From contig JAIQFK010000001.1 in NCBI GenBank assembly GCA_020073305.1, forward strand, positions 186,001 through 250,000: DNA of 64,000 nucleotides, given 5' to 3'. This DNA is from Terriglobia bacterium. GTDB lineage: Bacteria > Acidobacteriota > Terriglobia > Bryobacterales > Bryobacteraceae. Of the stretch, positions 16,020 through 24,708 are shown piece by piece. The translations under genes were made by a program, and so were the position numbers. A model generated the notes under the pieces. It was not told where the DNA came from. It made no database searches and saw only the letters and a list, made by a program, of their open reading frames with translations. Position 1 is the stretch's first letter, and every line of letters starts with the position of its first letter.

Positions 16020-18596
16020 TTACTCCGCCCGCAGCACTTCTAGCGGTTTTTGTCCCAGGATGCGGTAACTGGCCATCCATCCCGCGGCGTTGGCGACCAG
16101 AGCGGTAAGAACGATGCAGAGCAGGTTGGGCAGCGGGTCGACACGGAAATCGGCGTCCAGCCAGCGCTTGAGCAACAGAGCGGAAAACGCTGTGGCCAGC
16201 AGGCTTCCCATCAGGCCTGCCACTGCGCCCAGCACCATGAATTCGACGGAGAAAATTCCCGCCACGCGCCTTCGCGTTGCGCCCAGTGTTTTCAAAATCA
16301 CGACTTCACGGATGCGGCGGAAGCGCGTGCCGGCCACGCTAGACGCCAGAATCACAATGCCCGCGAGAATCGCAAACATCGAGATGAACCGGACCACCAG
16401 CGCAATCTGATCCACCACCTGCTGGACGATTTCGAGCACGTCCGCCACGTTCACTACGGTGACGGTCGGGAATTTTTCGTAAGTCGCACGTTGCAGTTGA
16501 GCGACGGCGCGAGGCGCCACGCGCACGCCGCCGTAGTAAATAATGGGCAGTCCATCCAGCGTGCCCGCACTGAAGATGAACTCGATCCGGCCGTACATGT
16601 GAATCGAGTCGATGCGGTGGATGGCAGCCACGCGCGCGCGAATCGTGCGGCCCGCCGCTTCCCATTCCATGTGCGATCCCGGATGCGCGTGAAGAATTTG
16701 GGCGGCTTCTTCGGTTATGGAGAGCTGCGGCTCCGGCTGAGCCGCTCTTGAATTCCACCACGCGCCCTGCACGATGACGGTATGCGCCGGCCTCTCCGCC
16801 GCCTGCGCCACGGCTCGCGCACGCTGAAAACGGCGGCCCCAGGCTTTCAGGTTGAGCGAGTCGATCGGCTTCCCGTCGATGCTGACAACCTTCGCGGCCA
16901 CCGTGCCGACGACGTCCGGCGCACCCTCGATCCCACGCTGGGCGCGGATCAAATCGACGATCGGGTCGCGCTCTTTTGCGGTGATGTCCAGCAGAAAAAC
17001 ATTCGGCATCCCCGGCGGAGCGCTCTTGAACATCTCGGCCATCATCCCTCGCTGCACGAGGAAGATCGTGAGCGTAAACATGACGCCAATCCCCAAGGCC
17101 ACCAGCGCGGCCTGCGCGTGATTGCCCGGCCGGTAGAGGTTCGCCACGCCATGCCGGATAGGTGCCGGGAACCTGCGCGGGCAGCGCCGCACGAATGTAC
17201 GCACGGAGCGAAGCAGGAGCCACGCGATCGCCGCCAGTACGAGCAGGCTAATCACCAGCGCAACTACGAACGCGACGCCAGTGCGCACGGACTCGCGCAA
17301 CGTGCCGATTTGCAGCCATCCGGCAATCACGCCGATGCCGCAGAGAATGACACCGCCGGCGACGAGCGAAGCGCGCGCGTCGCGCAGCCTCTGTTTCCAG
17401 CCAGGCCGCACTTCAGCCATTTCGCGCCGGAAAATCACCCCCGGCCGGATGCGCTGGATGCCTAGCAGCGGAGGCAACGTGAACAGCAACGTGGTCAGAA
17501 TTCCAACCGCCAGGCCCTGGATGGCCGTGCTCGGATCCCAGTGCGCCTCCGGCCGGAGATGGAAGTAGCGGGCAATCAGGGGAGGGAAGGCCGCCTCCAC
17601 CACCGACCCGAACGCGATCCCCATCAAGCCCCCTGCCAGGCCCAGCCCGATGGTTTGCAGCACGTAGATCTGAATGATCTCCCGCGTGCGCGCGCCCAGG
17701 CATTTCATGATGGCGATCGAGTCCATCTTCTGCTGCAAGTGCGCCTGCATCGCGGTTGCGACCCCCAGTGCGCCGACGATGAGCGCGATCAGGCTGACCA
17801 GGCTGAGAAAAGTGGTCGCACGGTTCAGTCCTTGAGTGATGATCGGGTGCGTCTGCCGAAAATCGGCGATCAGGGCTTCGGGGAACGACTTCTGCAGGGT
17901 CTGGCGCACTTCTTCGATGCCAGGGGATCCGGGAGTGAGGCGGAACAGATACCGCTCGGAGGCACGGCTCCCGATGCTCATCAGGCCGGTGCGGTCCAGG
18001 CCTTCGCGTGTAATCATCACGCGCGGGCCGACATTCAAGCTGCCGGACATTCGATCCGGTTCAGATGTCACCACCCCAATGATGCGGAAGGGCTGGCCGC
18101 CAAGCCGCACCGAGTCGCCCACGGCCACTTTCAAGCGAAGCAGCAGGTCTTCGGAGACCGCGACGGAGTCAGCGGTCAGCACGCGCGCGAGCGATCCCGG
18201 CGGATCCAGTTTGACCTCGCCGTAGAACGGGTATACGTGCGCATCGACCGCCTTGATCGACACCAGCACAGGGTTGGGAACCGTCGTGGACGCGACCATG
18301 GACAGTGTTTCGGTAATCCAGGTGCGCCGCACGCCGCGCCGGATCAGTTGGTCCATGGTGGCGGTCTGCTGCGCATTGGGTATCGCGAAGACGCGCAACG
18401 AGAGGTCGGCGGCCATCAGCGTCCGCGCTTCGCGGAGCAACATCCCGTAGAAAGCCCGGCTGAATCCGCGGACGCCGGTGAGTGAACCCACGCCGATGGC
18501 GACCGCGACGATCACGAAGAGGAATTTGGCGGACGACGCCCGCGCCTCGCGCCAGGCGATCTTGGAAGCCGTCGACCAGGAGAGCCGGTTACGCAT
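16020..18596 (-). CDS. FtsX-family ABC transporter permease (YbbP-like)
   Basis: An 858-residue permease from ATG 18596; a start 6 codons upstream is possible. It has two FtsX modules. The N-terminal helix (AKFLFVIVAVAIGVGSLTGV) is followed by a MacB-type periplasmic domain and then helices around VSLIALIVGALGVATAMQAH. The second half repeats the plan and ends with SVAGTRFRRIREVVILKTLG and further helices. The start overlaps the ATPase gene by 8 bases. With the ATPase and the divergent TesA-like gene this matches the E. coli tesA-ybbA-ybbP arrangement. Such exporters probably release lipids or lipoproteins from the inner membrane; the substrate is unknown. Confidence 0.85.
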   Translation of the reverse strand: MRNRLSWSTASKIAWREARASSAKFLFVIVAVAIGVGSLTGVRGFSRAFYGMLLREARTLMAADLSLRVFAIPNAQQTATMDQLIRRGVRRTWITETLSMVASTTVPNPVLVSIKAVDAHVYPFYGEVKLDPPGSLARVLTADSVAVSEDLLLRLKVAVGDSVRLGGQPFRIIGVVTSEPDRMSGSLNVGPRVMITREGLDRTGLMSIGSRASERYLFRLTPGSPGIEEVRQTLQKSFPEALIADFRQTHPIITQGLNRATTFLSLVSLIALIVGALGVATAMQAHLQQKMDSIAIMKCLGARTREIIQIYVLQTIGLGLAGGLMGIAFGSVVEAAFPPLIARYFHLRPEAHWDPSTAIQGLAVGILTTLLFTLPPLLGIQRIRPGVIFRREMAEVRPGWKQRLRDARASLVAGGVILCGIGVIAGWLQIGTLRESVRTGVAFVVALVISLLVLAAIAWLLLRSVRTFVRRCPRRFPAPIRHGVANLYRPGNHAQAALVALGIGVMFTLTIFLVQRGMMAEMFKSAPPGMPNVFLLDITAKERDPIVDLIRAQRGIEGAPDVVGTVAAKVVSIDGKPIDSLNLKAWGRRFQRARAVAQAAERPAHTVIVQGAWWNSRAAQPEPQLSITEEAAQILHAHPGSHMEWEAAGRTIRARVAAIHRIDSIHMYGRIEFIFSAGTLDGLPIIYYGGVRVAPRAVAQLQRATYEKFPTVTVVNVADVLEIVQQVVDQIALVVRFISMFAILAGIVILASSVAGTRFRRIREVVILKTLGATRRRVAGIFSVEFMVLGAVAGLMGSLLATAFSALLLKRWLDADFRVDPLPNLLCIVLTALVANAAGWMASYRILGQKPLEVLRAE

Positions 18597-19257
18597 CGAG
18601 AACCACCCGGCCATCGCGCAGGGTGATGCGGCGATCGGCCTGCTCCGAAACCTGCTGGTCGTGCGTCACAAGCACCAGCGTCGTTCCTTCGCGGCGGTTT
18701 AACGTGATCAGCAGTTCCAGGACGACCTGGCCGTTGGCTGTGTCCAGGTTGCCGGTGGGTTCATCAGCCAGCAGGATGGGTGGCCGCACCACGAAGGCGC
18801 GGGCCAGAGCCACACGCTGTTGCTCGCCGCCCGAAAGCTGCACGGGGTAGTGGTCACGCCGGTCGAGCAGGCCCACGCTTTGCAGTAGCTCGCGCGCCCG
18901 CTCCACTCCGTCCGCCGCATGACCGGAGAGTTCGAGCGGCAGCAGTACATTCTCTTCGGCGGTGAGAGTAGGGATCAGGTGATACGACTGAAACACGAAG
19001 CCGATCTTGCGCCCGCGCAGCAGCGCCAGTTCATCTTCCTCGAGGCCGGTGATATCCTCGCCATCCAGGACGATGTGGCCCGACGTGGGACTATCGAGGC
19101 CGGCCAGAAGTCCGAGCAGCGTGCTCTTGCCGCTGCCTGAGGGCCCCATGATGGCGGCGAACTGCCCGCGCGGGATTTCAAGGTCGATACCTTTGAGGAT
19201 GTCCACGCGATGCGTAGGTGTGGCAATGGTCTTGGTCAGGCCCGAAACCTGGATCAT
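18589..19257 (-). CDS. ABC transporter ATP-binding protein (YbbA/LolD-like)
   Basis: A 222-residue ATPase. ATG 19257 (MIQVSGLTKTIATPTHRVD) is preferred because longer starts run into the divergent gene at 19322. All motifs are complete: Walker A GPSGSGKST, Q-loop FVFQSYHLIPT, signature LSGGEQQRVALARA, Walker B PILLADEPTGNLD, and the switch histidine in LVLVTHDQQ. Length and sequence fit the LolD/MacB/YbbA group that energises FtsX-type permeases. The permease gene follows with an 8-base overlap. Confidence 0.92.
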   Translation of the reverse strand: MIQVSGLTKTIATPTHRVDILKGIDLEIPRGQFAAIMGPSGSGKSTLLGLLAGLDSPTSGHIVLDGEDITGLEEDELALLRGRKIGFVFQSYHLIPTLTAEENVLLPLELSGHAADGVERARELLQSVGLLDRRDHYPVQLSGGEQQRVALARAFVVRPPILLADEPTGNLDTANGQVVLELLITLNRREGTTLVLVTHDQQVSEQADRRITLRDGRVVLDA

Positions 19258-19321
19258 GGGCGGGGAATTCGATTCCTGCTGCTGCAATTTTTTATTATGG
19301 CATTGAGGCCCCTCATCAACC

Positions 19322-20002
19322 GTGCGTCCCATCATCCTGGTTTCGACGTGCCTGCTACTTGCAGGTTGCAGCCGTGAACGGCCGAAGGCGCCTGAGCAAG
19401 AACCGCCGCCCGAGCGCGAAATCCTTCCGGCCGCGGCTCAAGCGCCCGACCCGCGGCCAACCGTCGTGGCCTTCGGAGACAGCCTGTCAGCGGGGTTCGG
19501 CGCCGATCCCGGCAAGAGCTATCCGGACTTTCTGCAGAAGGAGATTGATGGCCGTGGTTACCATTATCACGTTGTTAACGCCGGCGTGAGCGGCGATACA
19601 ACCACTGATGGCCTGGAGCGCGTTGGCACCGTGACGGCGCTCAAGCCCTCCATCGTGATCGTCGAATTTGGCGGCAACGATGGACTGCGCGGGCTGCCGG
19701 TCGGCACCACGCGCGCCAACCTGGAACAGATGATTCTCGCCTTAGAGAAGGCTGGCGCGAAAGTCGTGCTGGCAGGTATGACGCTTCCACCGAATTACGG
19801 CCCCGACTACATCCGCTCGTTCGAGGCCGTGTACCGCGATCTCGCCAGGCAGTACCGGCTGCCCTTGCTTCCGTTCCTGCTGCGCGGGGTTGGCGGCCAT
19901 GCGGACCTGATGCAGCGCGACGGCATTCATCCCACCGGGGAAGGCAATCGCATTGTGGCGCAAAATGTGATCGAGACCCTTAAACCACTGTTGCGCAAGT
20001 AG
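19322..20002 (+). CDS. tesA: GDSL/SGNH lysophospholipase-arylesterase (TesA-like lipoprotein)
   Basis: A 226-residue protein from GTG 19322. A lipoprotein signal ends in the lipobox LAG-C16. The SGNH blocks are complete: block I VVAFGDSLSAGFGADPGKSY with the catalytic serine, block III IVEFGGNDGLRG, and block V RDGIHPTGEGNRIV with the Asp-His pair. In E. coli tesA (acyl-CoA thioesterase I/protease I/lysophospholipase L1) is divergent from ybbA-ybbP exactly as here. This supports a joint role in lipid or acyl-chain turnover in the envelope. Anchoring as a lipoprotein differs from the soluble periplasmic E. coli enzyme. Confidence 0.85.
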   Translation: MRPIILVSTCLLLAGCSRERPKAPEQEPPPEREILPAAAQAPDPRPTVVAFGDSLSAGFGADPGKSYPDFLQKEIDGRGYHYHVVNAGVSGDTTTDGLERVGTVTALKPSIVIVEFGGNDGLRGLPVGTTRANLEQMILALEKAGAKVVLAGMTLPPNYGPDYIRSFEAVYRDLARQYRLPLLPFLLRGVGGHADLMQRDGIHPTGEGNRIVAQNVIETLKPLLRK

Positions 20003-20009
20003 GCCGCTG

Positions 20010-20729
20010 CTAACGTTGGGCGGTCTTGACACCTGGCGCCACGCGCTCTAGCGCCGACCTTAGCTCGCCCGGGTGGAATCCGAAAGGTCCCGGTCCGCTT
20101 TTGTAAGCGACGCGCCCGTCGCGATCAATCAAATAGAGACGGTCCGGCCACCCCGTGTACGCAGATTCAGTCGTATTCTCTGCGCCGTCGACCAGGGCCG
20201 GGATCTCAATTCCGAGCTTGCGCACGCAAGATGAAGCCACCGTTCCCCGCTCTTCAAAGGTGCGCGGCGTGGCGACCGAGACGTTGCCGGCCAGCCGCCA
20301 GGAATCGCTGGCATGGGCTTCCTGGATGTAGACAACATAGAAAGCCACGCGATCTTTATACTCCCGGTACAGCTTGTTGAGCGCGGGAACCTCCCGGCGA
20401 AAGGGTGGTCAAGTATAACTGCCGAAGACTAGCGCCACGGGCTTCTGGCCGCGAAATGACGCAAGTTGGACCATTTCCTGGCTGTGCAACACAGGCAGCC
20501 GGAAGTCGGGTGCCATGTCGCCGGGCCTGAGGTGGCCGGCGCGGGCGAGCATCATCAACGGCCCGATCGGCACCACCATGAACAGCATGCCGGGTTTCTC
20601 GGAGGTTGGCAGCTTTGCAATGACGGCAGCGAAGCGCGCCGGGGGCAGGGAAACGACGATCCAAACCACCGCGGCCAGCAACAGATAGGCGGTGAAAAAG
20701 CCGATCAGGATCTTCTTCCACAGCTTCAT
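20010..20729 (-). CDS. Deiodinase-like thioredoxin-fold selenoprotein (in-frame TGA read as Sec)
   Basis: One 239-residue frame from ATG 20729 to 20010, interrupted only by TGA at 20409-20411. The first 106 codons encode a membrane anchor (KKILIGFFTAYLLLAAVVWI), a linker and PGDMAPDFRLPVL leading to VALVFGSYT. Then come TGA and PPFRREVPALNKLYREYKDR. Downstream is FYVVYIQEAHASDSW, and the fold ends with RLYLIDRDGRVAYKSGPGPF. The TGA sits exactly where iodothyronine deiodinases have selenocysteine (GSCTUPPF), and YIxEAHxSDxW is the deiodinase histidine motif. A SECIS-like hairpin follows the TGA. It is probably a membrane-bound thiol/selenol redox enzyme; true deiodination is not implied. No selA, selB or selC is in this window. 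Confidence 0.85.
20382..20399 (-). promoter_or_regulatory. SECIS-like hairpin after the selenocysteine TGA
   Basis: On the coding strand, read as RNA, CGC-C-GGG-AGGUU-CCC-GCG folds into a stem with three G-C pairs, one bulged C and three further pairs, capped by the loop AGGUU. Sixteen bases separate the UGA from this loop. E. coli fdhF has 17 bases and the SelB-recognised loop AGGUCU. The match in distance and loop bases supports selenocysteine insertion. It was folded by eye only. Confidence 0.65.
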
Positions 20730-20748
20730 GCTTGAATGGAATTACACC

Positions 20749-21171
20749 ATGCCCCCAGAGTCGCCGGCAACTGACACGATCTATTACGATGGCCACTGCG
20801 GCCTGTGTCATCGCTGGGTGCGATTCGTCGTGGCTGTGGATCGTGACGGCCGTTTGTTTCGATTTGCCCCTCTCGCCGGCGAGACTTTTCAGGCTAAGGT
20901 GCCGCAGAGCGCCCGGGCCGGGTTGCCGGACAGCGTGATCCTGCAGACTGCTGACGGCTCTCTCATGGTCCGTTCCGACGCGGTCGTCTGTATCCTGCGC
21001 CGGTTAGGCGCCGGCTGGTGGGCTCTTGGCGCGGCCATCCATCTGATTCCCCGGCCGGTTCGCGATGGCGCGTACGATTGGATCGCACGCATGCGGACGC
21101 GCTGGTTTGCCCCTCCGGCAGGCACTTGTCCGGTGATGCCTGCCGAACTCCGAAAACGCTTTGATCCCTAG
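20749..21171 (+). CDS. Thiol-disulfide oxidoreductase DCC family protein (DUF393)
   Basis: A 140-residue protein; ATG 20749 is chosen because an earlier ATG overlaps the divergent selenoprotein start. The DCC hallmark is present as YYDGHCGLCHRWVRFV, with a thioredoxin-like CxxC at about residues 18-21. Later VRSDAVVCILRRLG and a C-terminal MRTRWFAPPAGTCPVMPAEL complete the family pattern. It is divergent from the selenoprotein gene with only 19 bases between the start codons, so two redox-type genes share one promoter region. Confidence 0.85.
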   Translation: MPPESPATDTIYYDGHCGLCHRWVRFVVAVDRDGRLFRFAPLAGETFQAKVPQSARAGLPDSVILQTADGSLMVRSDAVVCILRRLGAGWWALGAAIHLIPRPVRDGAYDWIARMRTRWFAPPAGTCPVMPAELRKRFDP

Positions 21172-21239
21172 GACGCTGGGGTGCTTCTGCAACCTCTGTG
21201 CGCGAATTTACATCCGTTCCGTTGTGTTTTTCGATAGAG

Positions 21240-21268
21240 TTGCCGTAGAATCCCCAAGCTGGTAAAAG
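21240..21268 (+). promoter_or_regulatory. Possible sigma-70-type promoter
   Basis: TTGCCG (21240-21245), a 17-base spacer and TAAAAG (21263-21268), 40 bases upstream of the start at 21309. Matches to the -35 and -10 consensus are moderate. Confidence 0.3.
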
Positions 21269-21308
21269 ACATGGTAAATTGGGTAACCACCCGACGGGAG
21301 TGCCCACG

Positions 21309-24300
21309 ATGAAGGTGTCCGTAGTTCTGGCGTTATTCTTTTTGACCCCGCTTGTCGCAGACGAAGCTGTAGATAAAGCCCGGCAGCTCGAGAAATCGGG
21401 CGACGTAGCCGGTGCCCGTGCGGTGCTGTCAGCCGCCGCGCAGCACACGCCCGGCGACCTCGAGGCGATGAGAGAATACGCCGAGTTTCTCGAACGTTAC
21501 GGTGATCCGGAGTCTCGCGCTGCCTACGCCCGAGTTTTGGAAGCTGCCGGGAAGTCGGATGACCGCGCCAAGTCGGCAACAGCGGCGCGTGAGTTGGTCG
21601 TTCTGGACCTGGCGGCCGGAGACCGTGCCGCCGCCGCGCAGCATCTGGAGGCTTACCACTCGGCAGGCGGCAAGGACTGGCCGACCGTACCGGCCGGGAA
21701 GGCTGAGCCGGTCCAGAGTGATCCCAAACAGAGTGTCTTGGTGCCCGGTCCTTTGCGTTCGTTCAACCGGATGACGGCGATTTCGAGCGAAATTAGTCCT
21801 GAAGATGTGCTTCCAGCCCTGGCCCGCAACGTGGTGACCAATGGCTATCAGGCTTCTCATAGCAACGAGGCACTGGAACAAACCGAGTATCTGAAACTCG
21901 TGCATCGATACGTTTCGCAGGCCCGCGAGCTCGACAAGCTGGCCGGTGCGGACAAAGTAATTAAAGTGGAAACTTGCGATTCGGCGAATGCCGGCGAACT
22001 GCTGCGCATCATCGGATATCGCATGCGCGGCGGCTGCGGCAGTGAGGTGGTCCTCGAGACCGTGAATGCGACGCGCGCGTTCCTCACCACCGACTCCGGT
22101 TTCCCCATCGCCGAACTCGAGCAGGCGCTCCGCACCAACCGGCCATTCACTTACGACTATCGTCCTGCCGCGGTGCCCGTGCTTTACGGATCGGACTATT
22201 GGCTTTCGGCCAAAGAGAAAGAGAGCGGCGATTTTCTTGAAGCATTCCTGGGTGATCCTGCACTCTGCCGGCTCTATCTGGGGCTTTCCAAACTCGACCC
22301 GCAGACCGCCGACGAACTGCGCAAGGCGATCGCGTTTCCGCGCCTGAAGGCCTATGCCCACGTGCTGGATTTCTTTGGGGGCATGTTCGAGATCCGCAAC
22401 GGCAAGGCCATTGTCCCCGGGGGCCAACGTTCCGCTGCCGCCTGGGCGGAGCTGGTGGGTGTTTCGCCCGACCAAGGCGCCGCTTTCTTCGACAAACTGC
22501 TGGCCAAAGACGACGGCTGGATGGCCAGCTTGTTTGACGCTCTGGCTAGGATCAACGGCCCCGTGAAGGACTATTTGACCGACCCGCCGCGCATGAAGCG
22601 CTTCTATATGGCGGTGCGCGGGCGCGTCACTAGTCCCGGGCCGGCCCGCCCGGTGTTCCGCTCCAATGCCGACATGATGCTGCTGACCACGCGCCTGCGC
22701 ATGGATGCGAACGGGCGTCCCGTCATTCCAGGAGGCCTCGAGGTCTGGAAGAACCTTTTCGTCACGCACCCGCACGGCAAGTACGATGGCAAGCTCACCA
22801 AAGCGGCCAGCGGCTGGAAGGATCCCGACGATCTGATTGAGGCTCTCTTCGGACTCTGCCGCAAGTCAGTCGAGAACGAGCCGCTCAAGATTTTCATGGC
22901 GGTGAGCGATCTGGATCGCCTGCGCACCAAGCCCCTCGAGCCGGCCACCGTCCAACGGCTGACGCAGGACTATCATCTATACGGCCCGCAGTACGAACTT
23001 TTTAACGATGCCCCCTCGGTAGAGGACAAGAGCATCATTCAGTTTCTGGATACCGCCGAGGCGATCGATCGCATGAAAGACCATCTGCTGCGCGCCGACA
23101 CTGCTGGAACCATGCAGGCGCTGGTGGGCTTGTGGCAGATCTTCTGCCGGCAGGGCAGTATTGGTGCGAACCAGGCCGATGCCACGCTGGCGGGCATTCT
23201 CGCGCCCTTCGGGCAAATCCATCATGATCGTGACGTCTTCGATGCGGGCAAAAGCAGCGTCGCGCTGCTGTTGAAGGCCACTGGATCCGCGGATCTCTCA
23301 TCGCCGCAAGATCGGCTGGTCGAATTGCTCGCGGGTGCCGCGAATCCCGGCGACTCGGACGCTCAGGCCCAGGTAGTGCAGGAGATGGTCCGCATTCTGG
23401 AATCCCAGCGGATCATTTCGCTCACTACACTGTTCCAGCTCGACGCACACCTCGAAAGTCTCTCTCACGGCGGCAAACTCGATACGGCTCTCGTAAATAA
23501 GCTGGCGTCGCGTATCTCGGAGATCCAGCTCCCGCGTTCGTCTCTCACCACGGTCGAAAAGAACGCCTTTGCCTTTGGCTACTGGACCGAAAAACACGTC
23601 GAACTGGAGCGGAAGGTGAACCTGCGCGCGGCCATAGAGCGCGCCGCGAGCGATGCGGAGAAGCTGAGAGACGTTCGCGGGCTGCTTGCTCCGTTCCTGC
23701 GCGACACGCTGGTCGCCTACAGTTATGCGCACTACGCTCCGCCCGGAGCGCAGGTGCTGTACACCAATCCGCTTTTCGTCCGGGGCCATGATTTTATCGG
23801 CGTGCAAGGCGCCAACCACACCTGGCGTTCTACCGAGCTGTTTGGAACCGGCTGGCCTTCGAACGGGGGAGGCCGGCTGGTGGGCTCGCTTGCCGGTCTG
23901 CCCTACGCGCTGGCTGAGGCCGAGCAGAACTTCCTCGTCCCCACGCAAACGCAGGCGCTCATCTGGGGTGATCTGGTGCCGCAGATGATTCTGAGCGCGA
24001 AGATCCCGCGGTGGTGGAACGTGACGCCGGCTCAGGAGCATTGGGTCGGCCTTCACCTCCGCTACGGACATTCCCTGCTGGCCGAGGCCGCTCTCGATTC
24101 CGAGCTGCGAAAGCAGGTGCTGGAGGTGCTTGGCTCGCAGGCCGCTCCCGCGCGCACCACTCAGGTGGAGCGGCTGCTGGAGGCCGGGGACGTCAAGCCG
24201 GCCATCGAGAAGGTGACGCCGGCGGAATTGTTCGAGCTGGCTTCTCAGATGGAACCGCGGCAGAAGGGCGCGGACGGACCCCTGGTTGCCGAGATCCGCC

Positions 24301-24692
24301 AGTTGCGTTCGGAGCACCCGGCCGAAGTCGCCGAGCAGGCCGTCTCCCGGGCTTTTGGAACGCCCAAGCCGACCCTGACCAATTCGTATCGCCCCGAGCT
24401 CCTCAAGCTGCGCACCTTCCCCACCTTGATGGGTTATTCGAGCCGCATCATGGCCGAGAGCTGGGAATCCAACACGCTTTTCTGGGCGGCCCTGGCGGAT
24501 GAGGTGCATGCCACGCCCTCGCAGCTCAACGTGCTCATCCCCGAGTGGACGCAGAAAGTGGTGGAACGCATTTTCGCCTCCCATCTGGAGGACTGGCCGG
24601 CCTTGCTGCGCTCGTTGCGCATGGTCGGGGACGATGTGCGCGCCAAGAGCAAGCTTCAGTCGACCGGGGAGCAGAAAGCCGCGTTGCAGTAA
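21309..24692 (+). CDS. Large exported TPR-like protein of unknown function
   Basis: An 1127-residue protein from ATG 21309 with a GGGAG ribosome site 8 bases upstream. It has signal peptide MKVSVVLALFFLTPLVA, then a short TPR-like region (DKARQLEKSGDVAGARAVLS, HTPGDLEAMREYAEFLERYG). The remaining 1000 residues are mostly helical with no motif I recognise. Only 16 bases separate it from the VWFA-related gene at 24709, so the two form an operon. It is probably an acidobacterial-lineage protein that acts with its secreted VWFA partner in the periplasm; that role is inference. Confidence 0.7.
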   Translation: MKVSVVLALFFLTPLVADEAVDKARQLEKSGDVAGARAVLSAAAQHTPGDLEAMREYAEFLERYGDPESRAAYARVLEAAGKSDDRAKSATAARELVVLDLAAGDRAAAAQHLEAYHSAGGKDWPTVPAGKAEPVQSDPKQSVLVPGPLRSFNRMTAISSEISPEDVLPALARNVVTNGYQASHSNEALEQTEYLKLVHRYVSQARELDKLAGADKVIKVETCDSANAGELLRIIGYRMRGGCGSEVVLETVNATRAFLTTDSGFPIAELEQALRTNRPFTYDYRPAAVPVLYGSDYWLSAKEKESGDFLEAFLGDPALCRLYLGLSKLDPQTADELRKAIAFPRLKAYAHVLDFFGGMFEIRNGKAIVPGGQRSAAAWAELVGVSPDQGAAFFDKLLAKDDGWMASLFDALARINGPVKDYLTDPPRMKRFYMAVRGRVTSPGPARPVFRSNADMMLLTTRLRMDANGRPVIPGGLEVWKNLFVTHPHGKYDGKLTKAASGWKDPDDLIEALFGLCRKSVENEPLKIFMAVSDLDRLRTKPLEPATVQRLTQDYHLYGPQYELFNDAPSVEDKSIIQFLDTAEAIDRMKDHLLRADTAGTMQALVGLWQIFCRQGSIGANQADATLAGILAPFGQIHHDRDVFDAGKSSVALLLKATGSADLSSPQDRLVELLAGAANPGDSDAQAQVVQEMVRILESQRIISLTTLFQLDAHLESLSHGGKLDTALVNKLASRISEIQLPRSSLTTVEKNAFAFGYWTEKHVELERKVNLRAAIERAASDAEKLRDVRGLLAPFLRDTLVAYSYAHYAPPGAQVLYTNPLFVRGHDFIGVQGANHTWRSTELFGTGWPSNGGGRLVGSLAGLPYALAEAEQNFLVPTQTQALIWGDLVPQMILSAKIPRWWNVTPAQEHWVGLHLRYGHSLLAEAALDSELRKQVLEVLGSQAAPARTTQVERLLEAGDVKPAIEKVTPAELFELASQMEPRQKGADGPLVAEIRQLRSEHPAEVAEQAVSRAFGTPKPTLTNSYRPELLKLRTFPTLMGYSSRIMAESWESNTLFWAALADEVHATPSQLNVLIPEWTQKVVERIFASHLEDWPALLRSLRMVGDDVRAKSKLQSTGEQKAALQ

Positions 24693-24708
24693 TCTTCAGG
24701 AGAATAGT

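Noticed and set aside
20010-20348. Separate short protein for the 3' half of the deiodinase-like gene
   Set aside because: It has no ribosome site and is in the same frame as the 5' half; selenocysteine readthrough explains both better than two genes or a nonsense mutation.
21429-24584. Long antisense frames (over 400 codons) opposite the 1127-residue protein
   Set aside because: They are composition shadows of the real gene; they lack domains and ribosome sites.
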